The notes beneath the pieces are model-generated. The model was given only the letters and a program-made list of their open reading frames with translations, was not told where the DNA came from and ran no database searches. A DNA stretch of 64,000 nucleotides from JAILEN01 sp036723975 (GTDB lineage: Bacteria; Bacillota; Clostridia; Lachnospirales; Lachnospiraceae). The position numbers and the translations under genes were made by a program. The first letter of the stretch is position 1, and each line of letters starts with the position of its first letter. The stretch covers positions 62,001-126,000 of the forward strand of contig DAIMGJ010000004.1 of NCBI GenBank assembly GCA_036723975.1, read 5' to 3'. This document shows positions 7,513 through 15,695 of the stretch, one piece after another.

Positions 7513-8265
7513 TTAGGCGTGAATCTGTGAGAACACTTCTCCGATTGCATCCGCAATCACCAAATCCGCCATGGAATCTCTGGCGGTTGCCGACTTATTT
7601 ACCAACACCAAGTGGTCTCCTCTGAAGTAATCGATTAGTCCGGCCGCAGGATATACCACCAAAGAAGTTCCTCCTATAATAAGTACATCCGCACGACTGA
7701 TTTCGGAAACGGATTCTTCTAAGGTTCTTGAATCCAGGCCTTCTTCATATAACACCACATCCGGTTTAATGATTCCTCCGCACTTTGGACAATGGGGTGT
7801 TGCAGAGCCGCCGTTTTGCCATTCTTCCTTAAAAGAAAGCATGGCATCTTCATCGTAAAAAGCGCCGCAATCCATACAATAGTTTCTGGATACCGCACCA
7901 TGGAGTTCCAGTACTTTTTTGCTACCGGCTTTTTGGTGCAGGCCATCAATGTTTTGTGTAATCACCGAAGTCAGTTTTCCGGCCGCCTCCAATTCCGCCA
8001 ATTTCTTGTGGGCAGCGTTTGGCTGTGCTCCCTTTAAAAGAATTTTATCATAGTAAAATTTATAAAACTCATCCGTTTTTCTCATAAAAAACGTGTGGCT
8101 TAGAATGGTTTCCGGCGGGTAGTCGTATTTCTGATGATACAGGCCGTCTACACTTCGAAAGTCCGGGATGCCGCTCTCCGTGGAGACGCCGGCGCCACCG
8201 AAAAATACAATCCTCTTTGCGTTACTTACATATGATTGTAATTGATCTATTTTGTTTTTTTCCAT
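7513..8265 (-). CDS. cobB: Sir2-family NAD-dependent protein deacylase
   Basis: A 250-residue sirtuin that removes acyl groups from lysine, consuming NAD+. The motifs are present in order: GAGVS (24-28), PDFR (34-37), QNIDGLH (104-110), catalytic His122 in LHGAV, a four-cysteine zinc site (130, 133, 159, 162), and GTSLVVYPAA near 199-208. The absence of an Ala-Tyr-Arg desuccinylase pattern in the visible pocket region suggests ordinary deacetylase activity, but this is weak. It stands alone between the rpsF promoter region and a palindromic repeat, and it follows rsmI on the same strand. Confidence 0.93.
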   Translation of the reverse strand: MEKNKIDQLQSYVSNAKRIVFFGGAGVSTESGIPDFRSVDGLYHQKYDYPPETILSHTFFMRKTDEFYKFYYDKILLKGAQPNAAHKKLAELEAAGKLTSVITQNIDGLHQKAGSKKVLELHGAVSRNYCMDCGAFYDEDAMLSFKEEWQNGGSATPHCPKCGGIIKPDVVLYEEGLDSRTLEESVSEISRADVLIIGGTSLVVYPAAGLIDYFRGDHLVLVNKSATARDSMADLVIADAIGEVFSQIHA

Positions 8266-8297
8266 ACTCTTCTCCCCCTATACTTCCTAATTATATA

Positions 8298-8491
8298 AGG
8301 AATTTTAACATATAACACTTTCGCTGGATTCGCTATCGCCGTGGTCTCGGCTCCCGCCTCGGTCGGTGCTTCTGCTTCGCAGAGGTATCCACTGGACACC
8401 CGCACCCTCACGCAAGGGTACTAAGTTCACTTCGTTCACTAAGTGCCCGCGTTGCGGACGTCCTGCTCAAGTATTATATGCTAAAATTCCT
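8298..8491 (+). repeat. Palindromic element family 2, copy 1 (194 bp)
   Basis: The ends form a near-perfect inverted repeat of 23 bp (AGGAATTTTA at 8298, TAAAATTCCT at 8491, two mismatches). The interior is G+C-rich, with a CCGCGTTGCGG hairpin, and is unlike the flanking genes. A second copy, inverted and lacking about 58 interior bases, lies at 61611-61746. The element fills the gap between the rsmI stop and cobB and ends two bases from the rsmI stop codon. It has no coding capacity. It may be a MITE-like element or a structured RNA. Confidence 0.8.
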
Positions 8492-8493
8492 AT

Positions 8494-9330
8494 TTACAAC
8501 AACGCATTGTAAATATCGCGCTTGCTGACGCCACGGTCTTTGGCCACGGCTTTCATGGCTTCTTTTTTATCGAGACCCTCGTCCAGGTAGTGCTGCATGT
8601 GCTCTTCGATGGAAAGCTCCTCCCAGCGGGCAGTTTCCTCGGCTGCAACTTCTTCCTTGGTTTTTCCGGCAATGATAAGAACGTATTCCCCGCGAGGATC
8701 GTTTTGTTCATAATAAGCCATGGCCTCTTCGATGGTTGTCTTCCGATGCTCCTCAAACTTCTTTGTCAACTCTCGGCAAATGGTAATGCTTCGATTTCCA
8801 AGTGCCTGATTCAGTTCTTTTAAGGTTTCTTTTAAGCGATGGGGCGCTTCATATACGATTAATGTTCGGGTCTCCCGCTCCATCTCTTCCAGGACTCTGC
8901 GACGTTCTTTTTTATCCTTTGGGAGAAAGGCTTCGAATGCGAATCGTCTTGTTTTTTGTCCGGATGACGTCAATGCGACAACTGACGCTGTCGCTCCCGG
9001 AATAGCAGACACATTATAACCCTCTCCGTAGCACATTGCCACCAACTCTTCTCCCGGATCCGAAATCCCCGGTGAGCCGGCATCGGAGATTAGCGCAACA
9101 TCTTTTCCCTCGTCCAATGCACGAAGCAACGCCGGTGCCTTCTCGATTTTATTAAACTCATGATAACTGGTGGTGGGCGTATGGATATCAAAGTGGTCCA
9201 ACAGCTTCCGGGACGTTCTCGTATCTTCGCAGGCAATTAAGTCAACTTCACTTAAAATCCGCACCCCGCGATAGGTCATATCCTCCATATTTCCAATAGG
9301 CGTCGCCACCAAATACAATGTTCCTGACAT
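8494..9330 (-). CDS. rsmI: 16S rRNA (cytidine1402-2'-O)-methyltransferase
   Basis: A 278-residue SAM-dependent methyltransferase that modifies C1402 in the decoding centre. The N-terminus MSGTLYLVATPIGNMEDMTY and the SDAGSPGISDPG motif are family signatures. The C-terminal helical region ends VSKRDIYNALL. The ATG at 9330 has AGGAG four bases upstream; an earlier in-frame ATG has no ribosome binding site. It closes the yaaO-to-rsmI operon, matching the Bacillus order yabB-yazA-rsmI without yazA. Confidence 0.96.
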   Translation of the reverse strand: MSGTLYLVATPIGNMEDMTYRGVRILSEVDLIACEDTRTSRKLLDHFDIHTPTTSYHEFNKIEKAPALLRALDEGKDVALISDAGSPGISDPGEELVAMCYGEGYNVSAIPGATASVVALTSSGQKTRRFAFEAFLPKDKKERRRVLEEMERETRTLIVYEAPHRLKETLKELNQALGNRSITICRELTKKFEEHRKTTIEEAMAYYEQNDPRGEYVLIIAGKTKEEVAAEETARWEELSIEEHMQHYLDEGLDKKEAMKAVAKDRGVSKRDIYNALL

Positions 9331-9354
9331 AGCACTCCTCATACAATACAGTCA

Positions 9355-10113
9355 TTATGCGTTTTTCGACGCATCCTCTGCAAAATACAAATCCTTTACC
9401 TCATCGGTGTAAACATTTTCTTCCTTGTATACAATAAGTGGCTTTTCCACCGTAAGTCTGGGCTTCCCTCCACGAACTCCCTCAATCAAAACCATGTTCG
9501 GTTCCTTGTCAACATAAGGGTACACAAGGCGCATACGCTTTGGTTCAATCTTATACGCATGCATCAAAGATAAAATCTCCACCAACCGAAAGGGACGGTG
9601 AACAAAGTAGCAACGTCCCTGAGGCTTTAACACCTTCGCGGTTTCCCGTATCAAATCCTCAAGTTCCATCAAAACTTCATGACGAGCAATCATCTTGGCA
9701 TCGTCCGGATTCTTCAATCCATGCCCGCCAATCATATAGGGCGGATTGGACGTTACTACATCAAAAGAAGATGCCCCAAATAACTTCGACGCATCTTTTA
9801 AATCTCCTGTCACAATTTCAATTTTATCTTCCAGGCCGTTATAGCTTACGCTTCGTCTGGCAAGGAAAGCACTTTCCTCCTGAATCTCAAGCCCAACAAA
9901 AGACTCGCCCTCCGTCTTTGCTTCCAAGAGAATGGGAAGAATTCCATTTCCGGTACATAAATCCAACACCCGCTCGCCTTCTTTTGCCTCAGCAAAGGCA
10001 GATAAAAGTACTGCATCCATTCCAAAGCAAAACTTCTTTGGATCTTGGATGATTCGGTATCCCTTTCTCCCCAGGTCATCCAGGCGTTCTCCGTCTCGTA
10101 ACAAATCCTCCAT
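9355..10113 (-). CDS. tRNA1(Val) A37 N6-methyltransferase-like protein (YabB/TrmN6 family)
   Basis: A 252-residue class I SAM methyltransferase. It has the N-terminal FCFGMDAVLLSAFA, the SAM motif LDLCTGNGILPILL and the amino-methyltransferase motif TSNPPYM, which together mark the TrmN6/YabB family acting on adenine in tRNA. The start codon touches the ricT stop (TAAATG). In Bacillus the orthologue yabB occupies the same slot between yaaT and rsmI, which supports the assignment. The exact target in this organism is inferred. Confidence 0.88.
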   Translation of the reverse strand: MEDLLRDGERLDDLGRKGYRIIQDPKKFCFGMDAVLLSAFAEAKEGERVLDLCTGNGILPILLEAKTEGESFVGLEIQEESAFLARRSVSYNGLEDKIEIVTGDLKDASKLFGASSFDVVTSNPPYMIGGHGLKNPDDAKMIARHEVLMELEDLIRETAKVLKPQGRCYFVHRPFRLVEILSLMHAYKIEPKRMRLVYPYVDKEPNMVLIEGVRGGKPRLTVEKPLIVYKEENVYTDEVKDLYFAEDASKNA

Positions 10114-11196
10114 TTAGGACTCCTTGTTTTGGTTGTGGTTGTGGTTTTTATGTTTTTTATTGTTGTTTTTCTTTTTATAATTCTTTTTCTTCTGGTGGCC
10201 GCCCTGGTGGTTGTTGTCTCCGCGACGGTTTTCCTTGAAAGCATCACCCTGTTCGGAAGCTTTTTCTGCTGCCATTTCCGCTTCTTCTTTTATCTCAAGT
10301 TCTTCAAGCTTGTTTACTTCCTGCTCTTCGATTTCTTCTTCCTTGGAGCGTTTCTGAGGTTGTCCGTTCTGACCTTTTTTCTTTCGGCCACAAACAGTCA
10401 CTTCTTCTACCTGATATTCGCGGACCTCTTTATTGTCGTTTTCCTCAAATAAGACACGTAGGCTTTGTCGTAATACATTAACATCTATGATTTCGCCTGT
10501 CTCTCCTGAAGAGGTCTTTACCAAGTCACCTTTTCTTGGAGTGTTCTTATTTAAGTACTCATAGGTATCTTCTTCGTTCTTTAAGCAGCACATCAATCTT
10601 CCGCATACACCGGAAATCTTGGTTGGATTCAGCGAAAGATTCTGCTCTTTTGCCATTTTAATGGAAACCGGTGCAAACTCTGTAAGGTAGCTCTTGCAGC
10701 AAAGCTCTCGGCCGCAAATACCTAATCCACCTAAAATCTTTGTTTCATCGCGAACACCAATCTGACGAAGTTCGATACGGGTATGAAATACGGAAGCCAA
10801 ATCCTTTACCAGCTCACGAAAATCCACACGGCCGTCGGATGTAAAGTAGAATAAAAGCTTACTTTTATCGAAGGTGTACTCTGCCTGAACCAGCTTCATC
10901 TCCAACTTATGCTTTATAATCTTTTCCTGACAAATCTTATAAGCCTCTTTTTCGGCCAAAAGATTGTCCGCCTCTTTTTTCTTATCTTCTTCTGTTGCCT
11001 TACGCTTAATCTCTTTTAACGGGCTGGTTACTTTTTCGTCTTCCACTTCCATCACCGGAATGGTAACTGTTCCAAGTTCTACACCTCTGACAGTTTCAAC
11101 AACAACTTTATCATTTACAAAAAGCTCCATGTCCTTCGGATCGAAGTAGTAGCTTTTTCCTGCATTGCGGAATCGTACTCCAACAATTTTCGTCAT
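10114..11196 (-). CDS. ricT: PSP1-domain protein RicT/YaaT with Lys/Asn/His-rich tail
   Basis: A 360-residue protein of the YaaT/RicT family, part of the Y-complex that assists RNA processing and phosphorelay in Bacillus. The PSP1 domain (about 60-150) is followed by a region with conserved cysteines (GGLGICGRELCCKSYL and GVCGRLMCCLKNEE), which carry Fe-S clusters in the known complex. After about residue 280 the chain becomes an acidic coiled segment and then a low-complexity tail of Lys, Asn and His not found in the Bacillus protein. The tail may bind RNA or metal. The gene sits between holB and trmN as in Bacillus. Confidence 0.92.
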   Translation of the reverse strand: MTKIVGVRFRNAGKSYYFDPKDMELFVNDKVVVETVRGVELGTVTIPVMEVEDEKVTSPLKEIKRKATEEDKKKEADNLLAEKEAYKICQEKIIKHKLEMKLVQAEYTFDKSKLLFYFTSDGRVDFRELVKDLASVFHTRIELRQIGVRDETKILGGLGICGRELCCKSYLTEFAPVSIKMAKEQNLSLNPTKISGVCGRLMCCLKNEEDTYEYLNKNTPRKGDLVKTSSGETGEIIDVNVLRQSLRVLFEENDNKEVREYQVEEVTVCGRKKKGQNGQPQKRSKEEEIEEQEVNKLEELEIKEEAEMAAEKASEQGDAFKENRRGDNNHQGGHQKKKNYKKKNNNKKHKNHNHNQNKES

Positions 11197-11226
11197 TTAT
11201 GTATCTCCTCTGCTAAGATCTTCTGT

Positions 11227-12231
11227 CTAGATTTCTTTCATGTCGTGCAACAATGTAATCAAAACTGATCTCTTGTCTACATTTAATCTAAGCTGACTGC
11301 GACTGATTTCGATTTTTTCTATGACATCGTTTATCTTTCCGTATTCAGCGCGTGCCGCCTGCTTTTTTACATCTAAAATGCGATTCTTGAAATAGATATA
11401 TCCCTGATTCGCCGTTGACTTATATAATAACACATCACGATACCAAATCTCCAGTAAATCCAGATAATCTTTCAAGTTGATGATTTGGGTTTTCTCCTCT
11501 TCCTGAAGCTTGTCTGCGATTTGAGATATTTCGAAGGAATCACAGGAAGAAATCCGAACCACAAGGTTCAACACCCGCTCCATCAGATTCCGAAACTCTT
11601 CGTCGGAAGCCAATGCAAATGCCTTTCCCACGTTTCCCTGTGCGAAATTTATGATTTCCTCCGCTTCATAATCCGGCATCTGATAGGTTTTGGTAAGAAT
11701 TCGCTCCAATTGCTCCCGCTCTTTCACCACAGGTCGAATATTTAATAGAATACAGCGGGACAAAATCGTATCCAAAAAAGCCGAAAGGTTCTCGGTCAAA
11801 AGAAAAATCGTGACATACTCCGGTGGCTCTTCCAAAGACTTTAACAGCGCATTTTGCGCTGCTTCCCCCATTAGTTGCGCATCTTCCACAATATAAAATT
11901 TACGATTTCCGGCGTAAGGTTTGATATACATATCCTCCACCAGCTGCTCTCGTATCTCGTCCACCTTAATCAAATTCGGATTTTCATGGGTTACATAAAT
12001 CACATCCGGATGATTCCGTCGCTCCACTTTTTTACAACTATGACATTCTTCACAGGCCTCAGCTACTTCACTTTCGCAAAAATAGGCCTGCACAAAGGTC
12101 TGTGCCAACATCAGTTTCCCAGAATCCCGTTCTCCGTTAATAATATACGCATGGGATACCTGGTTCTGCTCCAGGGCCTTTTGCAAATGTTTTTTGATTT
12201 CATCTTGTCCGATAATATCCTTAAATTTCAT
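11227..12231 (-). CDS. holB: DNA polymerase III delta' subunit
   Basis: A 334-residue clamp-loader subunit. It begins MKFKDIIGQDEIKKHLQKAL and has the degenerate P-loop INGERDSGKLML, the zinc-binding cysteines CEECHSC, the YIVEDAQLM strand and the sensor segment LLKSLEEPP, all diagnostic of DnaX/HolB proteins. It belongs to the conserved cluster with yaaR and ricT. A terminator-like hairpin lies just upstream of its ribosome binding site, suggesting that its level is set separately from the genes ahead of it. Confidence 0.95.
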   Translation of the reverse strand: MKFKDIIGQDEIKKHLQKALEQNQVSHAYIINGERDSGKLMLAQTFVQAYFCESEVAEACEECHSCKKVERRNHPDVIYVTHENPNLIKVDEIREQLVEDMYIKPYAGNRKFYIVEDAQLMGEAAQNALLKSLEEPPEYVTIFLLTENLSAFLDTILSRCILLNIRPVVKEREQLERILTKTYQMPDYEAEEIINFAQGNVGKAFALASDEEFRNLMERVLNLVVRISSCDSFEISQIADKLQEEEKTQIINLKDYLDLLEIWYRDVLLYKSTANQGYIYFKNRILDVKKQAARAEYGKINDVIEKIEISRSQLRLNVDKRSVLITLLHDMKEI

Positions 12232-12245
12232 AGGATCTCTTCTCC

Positions 12246-12285
12246 AAAAAAATAGTGTAATGAAGCCATTATCATTACACTATTT
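12246..12285 (-). terminator. Terminator hairpin in the holB leader
   Basis: A 14-bp stem (12250-12263 with 12272-12285) and seven T on the minus strand end 15 bp before the holB start. A TATAAT box lies upstream at 12313-12308, with only a poor -35. The hairpin could end the yaaR transcript or attenuate holB. Confidence 0.75.
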
Positions 12286-12337
12286 GTCGTATTCAATATA
12301 AAAGACAATTATATCTGTCGATTATTAGCCATTCGAC

Positions 12338-12778
12338 TTAAGTAGAAATATCTAACAGCAATCCTCGTATCTCATCTACACGTCCGAGAATATCCATGTG
12401 GTCTTTTTCATCCGCTACCAGAGCCTCTGCCAAATCGTTAAGATTTTTATCCACCATCTTTACCATTCCGTATACACGATGACGTCCTCGACGATCCAGA
12501 AAATTCTCTCGGCTGAACTTATGAGACCGGTTTACTACTTCATTTACAAACTCTTTTACAAGGGAACGGTACTTTTTCATATCGCGAATGTCCATATGCT
12601 CCGCAATCTTCTTTCCCTGCTCCTCAATCTCTCCCATAAGAGAGGTAAGCTTCTCCTGAAGATCGTGATCTTCAATGGAACTTGCCAGTGTAAATTTAAA
12701 GGCGTCATCCTTTGCTTTTACTTCAGAAACCGCTGAAGTTTGCGTTACGGGAGTCGCTTCATTTACTTTAATATCCAT
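12338..12778 (-). CDS. yaaR: YaaR family protein (DUF327)
   Basis: A 146-residue all-helical protein of the DUF327/YaaR family, whose function is not established. The family pattern is seen in KYRSLVKEFVNEVVNRS, the RRGRHRVYGMVKMVDKN segment and the C-terminal IRGLLLDIST. TAGGAG precedes the ATG. It lies between the kinase gene and holB, the slot it has in Bacillus, where yaaQ is also present but is missing here. Confidence 0.9.
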   Translation of the reverse strand: MDIKVNEATPVTQTSAVSEVKAKDDAFKFTLASSIEDHDLQEKLTSLMGEIEEQGKKIAEHMDIRDMKKYRSLVKEFVNEVVNRSHKFSRENFLDRRGRHRVYGMVKMVDKNLNDLAEALVADEKDHMDILGRVDEIRGLLLDIST

Positions 12779-12806
12779 GGTATTCTCCTATTAAGCCTTA
12801 TAAAGC

Positions 12807-13388
12807 TTACAAAAATGCCCTTATATAGTCGCTTACTTCGGAAACCGTATCTCCAAGACTTACGTTGTTAAAACGCTTTGTTATGCCACATTCCGTAAGA
12901 CGCTCTTCGGAAAAATCCTTCGCATCTCCCAGAAATCGTCGGCACATTTCTTCATACTTTGGTTCCGTTTGCTTTTTCTCTCGATTCAGAGCGCGTGTTA
13001 ATCGCTCACCATCTTCTACCTCTATATATATCGGCACGATTTTATCTTCAGAATAGTAATGACAGAGACTTTCGTACGCTTCCAAAGTCCCAATCATCAG
13101 ATAGTTCTTATTATTCAAATCCAACGAACCATCATCCACGGTGAAATAATCCCAGGGTCCGTGCACCGTATGATACGTACGTTTTTCAATAATCTTGCCG
13201 GCTTTTTCCAATGCCTGCTCCTCATCGAAAGTACAAAAATGGTACTCTTCGCCCTCCTTTTCTTTCTCTCGGATGGGGCGAGTGGTATACAAAACCACCT
13301 TTTCCAAATCCATACACTCCAAAAGTCTCTTATAAATCGTATCCTTTCCGGTACTGCTTTTTCCCATTAAACAAAATATTTTTCCCAT
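12807..13388 (-). CDS. Guanylate kinase-like P-loop protein
   Basis: A 193-residue protein with the P-loop LMGKSSTGKDT near its start, YTTRPIREKEKEGEEYHF (the GMP-binding region of guanylate kinases), and a helical lid. It probably phosphorylates a nucleotide monophosphate, but it may be a paralogue of the main Gmk. It occupies the position held by thymidylate kinase (tmk) in Bacillus, yet it is of the guanylate kinase family. There is a 21-bp gap to the decarboxylase gene before it, so the two are co-transcribed. Confidence 0.82.
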   Translation of the reverse strand: MGKIFCLMGKSSTGKDTIYKRLLECMDLEKVVLYTTRPIREKEKEGEEYHFCTFDEEQALEKAGKIIEKRTYHTVHGPWDYFTVDDGSLDLNNKNYLMIGTLEAYESLCHYYSEDKIVPIYIEVEDGERLTRALNREKKQTEPKYEEMCRRFLGDAKDFSEERLTECGITKRFNNVSLGDTVSEVSDYIRAFL

Positions 13389-13409
13389 AAATCAAGTATA
13401 ACTTAGTCC

Positions 13410-14807
13410 TTACGAATCTACAATGATTATTCCTTTTTCATCCATACCACTAACGGTAAGTCCTCGTTCAATTCCCACTTTGATAAATGCCTGAACCTCT
13501 TGTGTGATTAATTCGCCGGGAGCCAAAATCGGAATCCCCGGCGGATAAAAGCTTACAAACTCTCCCGCAATACAATTTGCTGCGGAAGATAAGGGACGTT
13601 TTCTTTTTTCTCCCTCCACCGCTTCTTTTATTGATAGAACAGAAATCGGCTTGGGATAAGAAAGAGCCTCTGCTTCATCGCTTTTGCGATGGTTGCTCCC
13701 GGAAAAATCAACAGTCTCATCCAATTCCTTTACCGCCTCCGCAAGTCTTTGGAAGCCTTCTTTTGTATCCATCAAAGAAGTCATGGCCAGGCAATACCCG
13801 CCGGAAGCCATTTCCAGTTCCAGATCATATTCATTGCGAAGAATGTCAAATATCTCTTTTCCGGTTAATTTGCCTTCACCTGAGATCAGAATCTTTCCTC
13901 TGTCTGCATTTGGAAGCTGTAAAATCTTTAGGGTTTTTAAAGCCTTCGTCTTTTTGTAAAACTCATCCAGGTTTTTATGATATCGCTTAAACTCGACTTT
14001 TCCTTTGGTTTTGATGAAATTTAAGCACTTTGCCACGGATGCCATCAAAAGATAGGAAGGAGACGAAGTCTCAAAACAATCCAGATAAAACATGATATTT
14101 TCCGTTGGAATCCTGCAGTTTTCGGATTTCAGCAGAAGCGCCGTGGAAGTAAAGGCGGGCAAGGTTTTATGCAAACTGGTAATTACCAAATCCGCACCCT
14201 GTGTAATCGGATTTGGAAATGAATCTTCATCCAAGCCAAAATGCGCACCATGGGCACAATCCACGATAAGCGTTGCACCATGATTATGGGCAATCTCTGC
14301 AAGTGCGAATATATCGGAAACCACACCTTCGTAGGTCGGAGATGTGCAAAGGACCGCTTTGATATCGGGATTTTGCTCCAGGGTTTCCTCCAGATCCTTT
14401 GACAAGATTTCTCCGGCGATAGCCCCGCCGGCAGTTTCTATACTCTGTGGATATAGATATCGAAGTGTGGCATTTCGCAAGTACGCACCATGATATACGC
14501 TTCGGTGAGAATTTCTGGCAATCAAAAGTTCTTCCTCTGATTTGATAGCGGAAAAAATCGACGCCAATATACCGCAGGTGGACCCGTTTACCATGACGAA
14601 TGCTTCCTTTGCACCGTATAGTTTGGCCCATTCATCCTGCAGGGTTTTTATATCTCCCTCCGGCTGATGCAAATTATCAAATCCGGTAATCTCCGTAATA
14701 TCCGACAGATAAGGATCGCCAAATCCCAAGCTCACCCTCTTATGCCCCGGCATATGAAAGGGATAAACATCGCTGTTTCCGTATTGTTCCAACTTTTGAT
14801 CTAACAA
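13410..14807 (-). CDS. Orn/Lys/Arg decarboxylase family PLP enzyme (YaaO-like)
   Basis: A 465-residue fold-type I PLP enzyme of the Orn/Lys/Arg decarboxylase family, shorter than the E. coli enzymes and lacking their N-terminal wing domain. Visible are FHMPGHKR near residue 17, the substrate-side NGSTCGI (74-80), Asp183 in VDCAHGAH, and the PLP lysine Lys214 in SLHKTLPA. The C-terminal domain holds YPPGIPILAPGE. The substrate may be arginine or lysine and cannot be settled here. It is the counterpart of Bacillus yaaO at the head of the same cluster. Confidence 0.9.
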   Translation of the reverse strand: MLDQKLEQYGNSDVYPFHMPGHKRVSLGFGDPYLSDITEITGFDNLHQPEGDIKTLQDEWAKLYGAKEAFVMVNGSTCGILASIFSAIKSEEELLIARNSHRSVYHGAYLRNATLRYLYPQSIETAGGAIAGEILSKDLEETLEQNPDIKAVLCTSPTYEGVVSDIFALAEIAHNHGATLIVDCAHGAHFGLDEDSFPNPITQGADLVITSLHKTLPAFTSTALLLKSENCRIPTENIMFYLDCFETSSPSYLLMASVAKCLNFIKTKGKVEFKRYHKNLDEFYKKTKALKTLKILQLPNADRGKILISGEGKLTGKEIFDILRNEYDLELEMASGGYCLAMTSLMDTKEGFQRLAEAVKELDETVDFSGSNHRKSDEAEALSYPKPISVLSIKEAVEGEKRKRPLSSAANCIAGEFVSFYPPGIPILAPGELITQEVQAFIKVGIERGLTVSGMDEKGIIIVDS

Positions 14808-14816
14808 TAGTTTCTC

Positions 14817-15695
14817 CTAATCCAAATATCTTCCGATTTCCGGCATCCAATCACCAAAGAAAATCATATCCTGTTTTCCCGCATCCCAAATGGGAGACAA
14901 AACCCGATCCAGCAAATCAATCACTTCTTCCCACGAAGGATTATCTTGCTTTTGGCGTCGCAAAAGCACTTTCCACTTCTTTTTCATATAGGAATATTCT
15001 CTAAATCCAAGGACGATTTTTAAATCATCCCGTGAATAATCCAAGTTTACGCGCTTAAGTTCCTGACGAATGGCATTTTGCAACCGAACACCCTCCAGCG
15101 AGTTTTCCGAAAAGATCTTAAATGCCTCCAAGTAATGTTCCATTTCGTTGATTAGTTCAAGTTCTTTGCAAATACAAGCCACATGCGCTGCCGCCTCTTG
15201 TTCCATTGGATACATCAACGCTTCACATCCGACGTTTAGAATCGGCAGTTTTAGAATCTCCTCCTGAGCTGTAAGGTTTTCTTCCTTCAGCCCTTTGATT
15301 TCCAACAAAATCGGAACATACATCTCCTTGTAATATACATCAAAGGATATGGTCGTCGCAGTATACTCCGGTTCTTTTACCGTTAATCCCGGAATCGTCT
15401 GCAATTCATGTTCAAAGAATAGCTTCAAAAAATCATCATCAAAAGCGCTTCCCGGTACGAAACCATCCTCTTTTAGAATTCGCTCATCTTCTTTATAAAC
15501 AAACTTTAAACTTCGGTCTACACGTCCGGCATATCCACGCAGAGAAAACATAGATTTGTTTTTCAACCAAAGATATCGTCCGTAGCCACGTTCATAAAGA
15601 TGTTTTAATATCTGCTCTTTTACGTAGCCAACCAACACGTTTTCAAAAGGCAAACCATTCGTCTCGGAAAAAATGTGTATGGTTTCGTCTGTCAT
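14817..15695 (-). CDS. AbiEii-like protein with degenerate nucleotidyltransferase motif
   Basis: A 292-residue protein paired with an AbiEi-type gene. Its C-terminal half (VPILLEIKGLKEEN, then a helical region) resembles the DUF1814/AbiEii nucleotidyltransferase toxins. Where active members have a Gly-rich turn followed by an Arg-x-Ser-x-Asp-x-Asp motif, this protein reads LKNKSMFSLRGYAG then RVDRSLKFVY, so the two catalytic aspartates appear replaced by Ser and Lys. The alignment is by eye. The ATG at 15695 overlaps the antitoxin stop as ATGA, with GGAG seven bases upstream. It may be an inactive toxin, a regulator or a distinct family. Confidence 0.6.
   Translation of the reverse strand: MTDETIHIFSETNGLPFENVLVGYVKEQILKHLYERGYGRYLWLKNKSMFSLRGYAGRVDRSLKFVYKEDERILKEDGFVPGSAFDDDFLKLFFEHELQTIPGLTVKEPEYTATTISFDVYYKEMYVPILLEIKGLKEENLTAQEEILKLPILNVGCEALMYPMEQEAAAHVACICKELELINEMEHYLEAFKIFSENSLEGVRLQNAIRQELKRVNLDYSRDDLKIVLGFREYSYMKKKWKVLLRRQKQDNPSWEEVIDLLDRVLSPIWDAGKQDMIFFGDWMPEIGRYLD

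Noticed and set aside
8298..8491. Family 2 element as a CRISPR array or rRNA fragment
   Set aside because: There is no regularly spaced repeat set, and no segment recognisable as rRNA.
9540..10052. A 170-residue plus-strand frame opposite the trmN-like gene
   Set aside because: The opposite strand has a complete methyltransferase with clear motifs, so this is a shadow.
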